Below are positions 58,052 to 64,000 of a stretch of 64,000 nt of DNA, one piece after another (within the stretch, counting starts at the first letter, position 1; the number at the start of each line of letters is the position of its first letter). The notes under the pieces were generated by a model. That model had not been told where the DNA came from and did no database searches. It saw only the letters and a program-made list of their open reading frames with translations. Position numbers and translations under genes: made by a program. The stretch covers positions 4,705,542 through 4,769,541 of the forward strand of contig CM021313.1 in assembly GCA_010645155.1 (NCBI GenBank), given 5' to 3'. This stretch comes from Tigriopus japonicus (Eukaryota; Arthropoda; Copepoda; Harpacticoida; Harpacticidae).

Positions 58052-61002
58052 AAGGAATTTACCTTAACACTCAATGTCTCATTTCAAAAAAAGACTCTTC
58101 CAAGATCAAACTGCTCGAAGAATTGGCCATAGCCAAACGGATCATTTTTATTTCCCTCACTGAAACTTGGCTAAGGAACGGGGTACTTGATGAAGAGTTG
58201 AAAATAAAAGGCTTCACATTATTCCGCTGTGACAGAGAGAGGCCCAGTAATCCAATTTTTCCCCACGGCGGAGTATGTCTTTACATCAAAAATGAATACA
58301 TAACGTCTACCACCAAAATGTCTAACGGAGAAGTGGAGATTTTGATAGCGCATGTAACGTCCATTGATTTAACATTAATCACCGTCTACAGACCTCCCAA
58401 TAGCTCTCTTAGTGCATTTAATGATGGTCTTGTATTTATTCAAAACGAATTAGCAAAATCTCTTTGCTCACAGTACATCATCATGGGAGATTTCAATTTT
58501 TCAAAAAACACGGTTGAGTGGCACCCTACCCCACTAGGTTATATCCCACTTCCGAAATCATTTTCCAAATACTTTCAAAGATTTGAAGACTTTATGCGAG
58601 ATAATAACCTCTCTCAGCATGTTGGAATGGCTACACGGGAAGACAGTATTCTCGATTTAGTGCTTTCCAGCGATCCAGACTTGGTAACAAGTGTTCAAGT
58701 GTCGCAGACTAACATCTCGGATCACAATATACTTGAATTATGTACACATATTGAAAATGTCAAAACAAAAGGTAAAACTCTTGGAGTAGTCTCCAAAATT
58801 GGATTAACCAAGTACCGGTTCAAAGAGGAGCATTGGCCCTCTATTAATATAAGCCTAGAATCACTCGACCTTGTTTATAAAATGGAAAAGATTGATAAAA
58901 TTGACGAAGCTTATGATGTCCTGATATCAACTTTTGATGAAGTGTGTGCCAATACGGGGGTACCCATTTTAAAAAACAAAACAGGGGGCGTGAAAATACC
59001 CAAAGAGAGGCAAAAACTTTTCAAGAAGAGAGTTTCCTTGACAAAAAGACTAAAATCATGCGGTAGTCATTCATTAAGGTATCGTAGTATAAACAAACAG
59101 ATCACCACCATTGATGTTCTTCTCAAATCCTCTTTTGAACGGGACCAATTGAGGAAGGAGAGGAAAGTTGTTCAGGATGTAAAACAAGACCCTAAAGCTT
59201 TTTACTCTTATGCAAACTCCAAACGGAAGAACAAACCTCCAATTGGTCCTTTTCGTTTGGCGGACAAAGAAGTATCCGACCCATCTGGTATGGCGGACAT
59301 TCTTAGCAATCAATTTACCTCCGTGTTCTCTACCCCTACCCATTGCAAATTGAACCACCCTAGTTCATACGACAATTCTTTCTCGCTAGAAGACATAATC
59401 GTCGAAGAAAAGGACGTCATTGAAGCAATTAGATCTCTAAAGTCGTCCAGCTCTCCAGGACCTGACGGCGTGACGGTCCAATTCCTTAAGCGAACCGCCA
59501 AAGTTATTTACCCTATGCTTGCATACATAATGAAACGGTCATTAGTGGAGGGACTCATTCCTGATCAACTTAAAACCGCCCACGTTATCCCTATTTACAA
59601 GGGTGGCGCTAGGGATGAGCCTGCCAATTACCGACCAATATCCCTAACCTCAAATATTGCCAAAGTCATGGAAAAAATCGTAAAGGTTAAGCTTGTTGAA
59701 CACCTTAACAGAAAAGAGGCCATTCCTCCACAACAACACGGGTTTCGTGCTCATTTTAGCACATTGACACAATTAATCCAACACTTTGACAACATAATTG
59801 AGGGACTTCAGCACCATGATTGCGTAGATGTTATTTATCTAGACTTTGCCAAGGCTTTTGACAAAGTAGACCATGTTCTACTGCTTAATTGTTTAGCTGA
59901 AAATGGAGTGGTAGGAAATGTTTACTTGTGGCTTAAAGGGTTTTTAACCAACCGGACTCAAACCGTGAAAATTGAAGGGAGCTTGGGAAATCCCAGCCAA
60001 GTTGTGTCCGGTGTCCCACAAGGGACAATACTGGGACCAGTGTTGTTCACATTATTTATCGCTTCCTTACACAGATTGCCCCTACACTCGTCTATCTCAT
60101 CATATGCCGACGACACCAAGCTAGTGTTTGGTAGAAAATCCCATAACACCACTGACTTGCAAAACGATTTAAACCTGGTTTACGAATGGGTAGCTGGACG
60201 GAACATGTCATTAAACGGAGATAAGTTCCGAATGATGACCTACAATCCAGCTGGAATTGATGCACCCACCTATACAGATAATTGCCAGAACCCTATTGTG
60301 TATGAAAGTACTATTAAAGACCTTGGAATAACAATAGAAGACAACGGGAAATTTGATAAACACATACAATTGAAAGTGACTAAGGCTTATCAAACATGCG
60401 GTTGGATCTATCGCACATTCAAATCAAGGGACCAATACATAATGAAAACCCTTTATAGGTCGATAGTCCAGCCACATTTGGAATATGCCTCCCCCATCTG
60501 GGCGCCACTAACAGCGGGAGGGCTGAACAAAATTGAAAGTGTGCAACGGAGCTTTACTAGATCTATTGATGGCATGAGCGGCCTAAATTACTGGGCACGC
60601 CTCAAGGTTTTAGATTTATATAGCATTCAACGAAGGTATGAGCGTTACCTGATTCTTTATGTTTTCAAATGTCTTCATGACTTGTGTCCAAACCCAGGAA
60701 TAACACATAATCAAAACGATAGGAGAGGCATTACTTGTAATACGAGGTTCAGAATTCACCCAATAGACAAACAACTAGTCAAGAACTTGAAGTGTTCTTC
60801 TGTCTTGAATCGAGGACCAAGCCTATATAACTTGCTCCCCAGTTCTCTCAGACGATTCTATAAATTAGATAACCCGTTGTTCAGCTTTAAACGCGATTTA
60901 GATTGTTTCTTACAATCTATACCGGACCAACCAAATGCTCAAGGTTGCATGAGAGCGGCAAATTCAAATAAGTTGTGTGACCAAATATTTTATCAAACAT
61001 AA
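58048..61002 (+). CDS. Non-LTR element B ORF2, endonuclease-reverse transcriptase
   Basis: A 984-codon frame without internal stops. The APE-type endonuclease spans about 1-230, with LTETWL (catalytic Glu), GGVCLYIK, TVYRPPNSS, IIMGDFNF and ISDHN. The reverse transcriptase spans about 440-760, with SSSSPGPDGVT, YRPISLTSNIAKVMEKIV, QHGFRAHFSTLTQL, VIYLDFAKAFDKVDH, SGVPQGTILGPVLF and the active site SYADDTKL. The C-terminal region holds QPHLEYASPIWAP and YERYLILYVFKCLHDLCPN, common in CR1/Jockey-type elements. It nicks target DNA and copies its RNA in place. No ATG precedes the endonuclease (the first Met lies in TKMSNGEVEI), and the only start-like codon, TTG at 58048, overlaps the ORF1 stop. 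Translation as an ORF1-ORF2 fusion or by reinitiation is therefore likely. Confidence 0.88.
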   Translation: MKGIYLNTQCLISKKDSSKIKLLEELAIAKRIIFISLTETWLRNGVLDEELKIKGFTLFRCDRERPSNPIFPHGGVCLYIKNEYITSTTKMSNGEVEILIAHVTSIDLTLITVYRPPNSSLSAFNDGLVFIQNELAKSLCSQYIIMGDFNFSKNTVEWHPTPLGYIPLPKSFSKYFQRFEDFMRDNNLSQHVGMATREDSILDLVLSSDPDLVTSVQVSQTNISDHNILELCTHIENVKTKGKTLGVVSKIGLTKYRFKEEHWPSINISLESLDLVYKMEKIDKIDEAYDVLISTFDEVCANTGVPILKNKTGGVKIPKERQKLFKKRVSLTKRLKSCGSHSLRYRSINKQITTIDVLLKSSFERDQLRKERKVVQDVKQDPKAFYSYANSKRKNKPPIGPFRLADKEVSDPSGMADILSNQFTSVFSTPTHCKLNHPSSYDNSFSLEDIIVEEKDVIEAIRSLKSSSSPGPDGVTVQFLKRTAKVIYPMLAYIMKRSLVEGLIPDQLKTAHVIPIYKGGARDEPANYRPISLTSNIAKVMEKIVKVKLVEHLNRKEAIPPQQHGFRAHFSTLTQLIQHFDNIIEGLQHHDCVDVIYLDFAKAFDKVDHVLLLNCLAENGVVGNVYLWLKGFLTNRTQTVKIEGSLGNPSQVVSGVPQGTILGPVLFTLFIASLHRLPLHSSISSYADDTKLVFGRKSHNTTDLQNDLNLVYEWVAGRNMSLNGDKFRMMTYNPAGIDAPTYTDNCQNPIVYESTIKDLGITIEDNGKFDKHIQLKVTKAYQTCGWIYRTFKSRDQYIMKTLYRSIVQPHLEYASPIWAPLTAGGLNKIESVQRSFTRSIDGMSGLNYWARLKVLDLYSIQRRYERYLILYVFKCLHDLCPNPGITHNQNDRRGITCNTRFRIHPIDKQLVKNLKCSSVLNRGPSLYNLLPSSLRRFYKLDNPLFSFKRDLDCFLQSIPDQPNAQGCMRAANSNKLCDQIFYQT

Positions 61003-61072
61003 CATGACTTACAGGGAATTCCATTCCCTGTATCGGTTAGAAATCCGAAAAATGTAAAAAAAAAAAAAAAAA

Positions 61073-61730
61073 TCAGTGTCCGAAGGTGAAACCATCCATA
61101 ATGGCGCTATAAAACTTCGATTGATGCTCAAGTTTCTTCCCGTTACTCATTTGGAGTCCATTGAAGACAGCAGTATTGGTTTCTACATTGCTGGTTATCT
61201 TGTGCGATCGTCGAGTGAAGCATACCAAATGCCCAAGCTTGGTGTCACAGGGCAAAACCTTAATAGTTTTTAACCTTGAAGATGAAAAAGCCTCAACTTC
61301 CAATGGCCCTCGAGAGAGCTTTTTGGAGCAAACCAACTGTGGAGGTTTATCCGAACCAACCGATTAAGTCTACCTGACTTGTATTCATACCTGGGGTATA
61401 TTCTCGCAAATCATGGCAAACCAGGAAAGCAAGAAATTTCTTTTAGAATGCCAACACCCAAGAGAGGTGTTTGCCAAAAGCTTTTGTTTGATCATTGGAA
61501 GCTCATTTGATACAGCTTCCATTTTGGAAGCCTCCTGTGGCAAAGGTCGCTCTTATGAAGTTATTTGTGAAGAAACAGCCAAGAGAATGTTCAACTTTTT
61601 TGGCAAAATTTTTGCCAAAGAACAGAACACTGAAATTTACGACAGCAAGGAAAAGACAAAACAGTTTGACGCCTCCAAATCCAGCCCAGGGGCCAAGATA
61701 ATAAATAAATTGCAGTCTCAGTACTAAGAA
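61073..61730 (+). pseudogene. P-like transposase C-terminal part, degenerate
   Basis: After element B's poly(A), the plus strand reads LKFLPVTHLESIEDSSIGFY and IAGYLVRSSSEAY, a pattern I associate with the C-terminal region of THAP9/P-type transposases. After a frameshift near 61265 come CGGLSEPTD, an in-frame stop at 61365-61367, VYLTCIHTWGIFSQIM and a 104-residue frame ending at 61727. One frameshift and one stop make it non-functional. The catalytic middle of the transposase is not found, so it was lost or deleted when element B inserted. Confidence 0.5.
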
Positions 61731-62066
61731 AAACATTCGTGGACAATGGAATATGTACTTGTTTTTGTTATGTTTTGTTGCTAAAATATACTGTTGTTTT
61801 GTCATGTTCCTTTCTTTATCTTCAAGTTTTGTAAGTGTCCAGTTTTACTTTCTTGGTATTTCGGGACATTTACTTGCTAGAAATAATCTACAAATATATA
61901 GCAATTAATTTTTGATTGATTGATTTTAATTGATATTTTATGAATTTTTCAGTCAGAAATATCGCTCGAATTGATTTTGAACCTCTTTTTCTGTAAAGAA
62001 ATGTCTTGCTGGCATCGCCCTTTCATTGCCTTGACCTTGCGCCCAGTCTACCTCCAGGGTAGAGTA
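61731..62066. other. 3' non-coding part of the THAP/P-like transposon
   Basis: AT-rich sequence with no open frame, between the degenerate transposase end and the right inverted repeat. It contains a ttgattgattgatttt stretch near 61913. Confidence 0.5.
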
Positions 62067-62073
62067 CTCCTTG

Positions 62074-63034
62074 GGTGATGATACAAAATTAGTTTGTGGA
62101 AGGAATGGTCAGGACTGAAAATGTTTAGTTGAGGACTTGGAGAAAGTCCACTCTTGGGTTGGCGAGAGTAATATGGCATTGAACGGGATGAAATTCCGCA
62201 CAATGAAGTATGGGGCGTCAAAATTAGATGTTCCGCTCAAAGACAATGGAGGTTGTGATATTGAGCAGGTATCGTCCATGAGGGATTTAGGAGTTGTCAT
62301 CCAAGATGATGGAAAGTTTGATGAGCATATCCAGTTGAAAGTGAGGAAGGCATTTCAAACATGTGGCTGGATCTATCGCACTTTCAAGTCCAAGTCCAGA
62401 GATAGTATTACGATGCTAACTGGTACAAATCGATTGTTCAACCGCATCTTGAATATGCTTCCCCCATTTGGGCTCCAATGAGTTCAGCAGGTTTGCAAAA
62501 GGTCGAGCAGGTCCAAAGATGTTTTACTAGGAACATCACAAGAATGAGAGAGCTTTCGTATTGGGAGAGGCTCCAGAAATTAGGGCTGTACAGTACTCAG
62601 AGAAGGTATGAAAGGTATCTGATACTGTATGTTTTCAAGAGCATTCATGGGCTCTGTCCTAACCCCGGATTTGAGATCAGTTGTAGCGATCGTAGAGGTA
62701 TTACGTGCGCTCTGAGAGCACCTCCAAATCTTAAGGAATCAAGGCTAGTTCGAACAATGAAGTGCTCCTCTTCTTTATCGGGCTCCTTCATTGTTAAATT
62801 TGTTGCCCATTAGTCTTCGTCGGGAACATGTAGGAACTGATCCTCTAACGGCTTTTAAAGCAGGGTTAGATAAATTCTTAAATGGAATTACTAATTAACC
62901 CAGTATTCAAGGGTTGTGTGTACAGATCTGCCAACAGTGGCATGTTGGTAGACCAAATTTCGTATAATTGTTACTTGTATAAATTATGTTTTGTAGAGTT
63001 CAATATTGTGTATTCCAGTAGATTTAAAAAAATG
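62074..63034 (+). pseudogene. Non-LTR retrotransposon A, right part (RT from DDTKLV to 3' end)
   Basis: The reading resumes exactly where the left part broke: DDTKLVCGRNG, then an in-frame TGA near 62115, LEKVHSWVGESNMALNGMKF, MRDLGVVIQDDGKFDEHIQL, and after frameshifts near 62400 SAGLQKVEQVQRCFTRN and RRYERYLILYVFKSIHGLCP. It ends in an A-run at about 63026-63034. The order and spacing match ORF2 of element B, so this is the continuation of the copy at 55.5-56.48 kb and not an independent fragment. Confidence 0.85.
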
Positions 63035-63146
63035 TCACATTCTGGGTTTCATATCGGCAAAATATATAGGGAACGCAGTCTAACTTGACGTGAGCAAGAG
63101 CTCAATTAGTAGTCTTCAGCTACACCTCCCTCCTAGTTTGGAAAGC

Positions 63147-64000
63147 TCAATGCTTCACCTGCGTTTTCTTCATCTCCAAATTCCATTTTTTCTTCTTTCT
63201 TCTCATCCACAATTTGCCTCGTCCAGCATCAACCACCATTCCATGCTCTCGTAAGAAATCCATTCCCAGCACCGGGGTCTCGACTTCACCTATCCAGAAG
63301 GGGTGCAATATCTTGAGGTCTCCGTACTCGACTAAGCATTTCTCTCGACCCACCAACTTTATGGGCGCGCCACTTATTGTCCGACACTCCAATATCCAGC
63401 CATCTTCCCCATTCTCCCCATCTTTTGACTTAGGTATGACACTCACGGTTGCTCCCGTGTCCACCAGCACCGACGTCTTCTGCCCATGGAGTTTAATATC
63501 GACCATGAATTGGTCATTTCCTATAATTGCATCCACGTGCTCTTCTTTCTTGATTGGACACTGTCTTGCAAAATGTCCACCACGATTGCAAATGAAGCAT
63601 TTCAATTCTATTCTTCGGTCAATCTCCGTAGAACGCACTTCTCGCAGATTCTCTCCGTAGCAATGCTCCGCATATCCTCGTCCCAATGTCTCATTCACAC
63701 CTTGAGCCATCAACGCAGTCTGAACGGCCTCTTCCAATTTGGCATTCCTCCCGTTTAAGGCGACCTCCTTCAAATCCATCCGTAGCCCAAGTACAAAACG
63801 ATCTCTGACAAGAGCATCGCGGTTTGATTTCTCAAATTTGGGATAGCACTCCTTGACCACCCCTTTCACCCGTTGCACGAAGTGTTGTACCGTTTCTCCC
63901 TCTTTCATATCCAGGTTCCAGAAGAAACTCTGCACAGAGGCCTCTCTATAGACTTCTTCAGACGGAAGAAGGGATGACTTGATCAGTTCAAAACTGCTCA
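63147..64000 (-). CDS. LTR-retrotransposon-like gag with zinc knuckle and aspartic protease (partial)
   Basis: Minus-strand frame open from the window edge (upstream residues SSFELIKSSLLPSEEVYREA) to a stop at 63147. Seen: a gag/capsid-like region (FFWNLDMKEGETVQHFVQRV, then RDRFVLGLR), a CCHC zinc knuckle (CFICNRGGHFARQC, C-x2-C-x4-H-x4-C), and a retropepsin-type aspartic protease with VLVDTGATVSVIP and VLGMDFL. The frame then stops after a Lys-rich tail, with no reverse transcriptase downstream; the old non-LTR element A ends about 110 bases away. It could be a Gypsy-like element whose pol lies in another frame or has been lost, or a domesticated gag-protease gene. Open and uninterrupted over more than 280 codons. 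Confidence 0.8.
   Translation of the reverse strand, partial: SSFELIKSSLLPSEEVYREASVQSFFWNLDMKEGETVQHFVQRVKGVVKECYPKFEKSNRDALVRDRFVLGLRMDLKEVALNGRNAKLEEAVQTALMAQGVNETLGRGYAEHCYGENLREVRSTEIDRRIELKCFICNRGGHFARQCPIKKEEHVDAIIGNDQFMVDIKLHGQKTSVLVDTGATVSVIPKSKDGENGEDGWILECRTISGAPIKLVGREKCLVEYGDLKILHPFWIGEVETPVLGMDFLREHGMVVDAGRGKLWMRRKKKKWNLEMKKTQVKH

Larger units (their letters stand above)
57350..61072 (+). mobile_element. Non-LTR retrotransposon B (CR1/Jockey-like), near-intact
   Basis: Two overlapping ORFs (zinc-finger ORF1 and an endonuclease/reverse transcriptase ORF2) are followed by a short 3' UTR ending in an A-run of about 16 at about 61056-61071. The left boundary is uncertain, between about 57050 and 57356. 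It is inserted in the THAP/P-like transposon. An unbroken 984-codon ORF2 suggests recent activity. Confidence 0.8.
56480..62073 (+). mobile_element. THAP/P-like DNA transposon, degenerate, interrupted by non-LTR element B
   Basis: The ends are CAAGGAG (56480-56486) and its inverse complement CTCCTTG (62067-62073); weaker inverted similarity (CTGGAG) continues inward. A duplication of about 7 bp flanks it. Inside, a THAP-like zinc-finger start lies about 150 bp from the left end and a P-transposase-like C-terminus lies at 61.07-61.73 kb. The middle is occupied by element B. P-superfamily elements make 8-bp duplications and often encode THAP proteins (established knowledge); assignment to that superfamily is inferred. 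Confidence 0.65.

Noticed and set aside
59074..60393. Minus-strand open frames inside element B
   Set aside because: They are shadows of the intact ORF2, which carries all endonuclease and RT motifs on the plus strand.
1..64000. CRISPR arrays, operons, riboswitches or ribosome binding sites
   Set aside because: The sequence is eukaryotic with spliceosomal introns and poly(A) signals; no regularly spaced short repeats were seen.

Overview
This is a eukaryotic window, most likely from an arthropod and probably a crustacean such as a harpacticoid copepod. The case rests on short spliceosomal introns mixed with long single-exon genes, a small secreted protein with the arthropod CPNYPYC box, a CYP2-clan-like P450, an orphan 7TM receptor, and many non-LTR, THAP-type and MITE-like repeats. 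The taxon is inferred. Positions 32289-32689 are an assembly gap of Ns.

Layout. (1) 1-14.7 kb: a tandem array of three same-strand genes, the first cut by the window edge. The two complete ones (869 and 891 aa) have an N-terminal four-helix pore-type domain that aligns by eye with the LRRC8/pannexin-like region, followed by about five fibronectin-III-like domains where LRRC8 carries leucine-rich repeats. This is the best candidate here for an undescribed system. (2) 14.7-27.8 kb: mostly non-coding, with one small secreted-protein gene (18.67 kb) and decayed coding remnants at 20.4-23.6 kb. (3) 27.8-43.3 kb: a 14-exon minus-strand gene I reconstructed with every splice phase consistent (1334 aa). 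It encodes a signal peptide, a BIM1/X325-like histidine-brace domain, EGF modules, a DOMON domain split by about 365 acidic Glu/Ser residues, a second DOMON, a SEA-like domain, one membrane helix and a Pro/Gly-rich tail. Its first intron (9.2 kb) holds a complete seven-exon cytochrome P450 on the opposite strand. (4) 43.3-51.9 kb: no gene recognised except one TATA-box/ORF candidate; foldback elements near 50.1 and 51.2 kb. (5) 51.9-55.4 kb: a single-exon 7TM receptor and a five-exon PGAP4-like GPI-glycan glycosyltransferase, both minus strand. (6) 55.4-64 kb: nested mobile elements. An old non-LTR element was split inside its RT YADD codons by a THAP/P-like DNA transposon with short terminal inverted repeats and a target duplication, and that transposon was in turn interrupted by a younger non-LTR element with an intact 984-aa ORF2. 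The junction of its ORF1 and ORF2 carries a canonical -1 frameshift heptamer. A gag-protease fragment runs off the right edge.

The FN3 channel-like genes look like one duplicated family. The P450, DOMON protein, receptor and PGAP4-like gene look functionally unrelated neighbours. No CRISPR, operon or prokaryotic signal is present.
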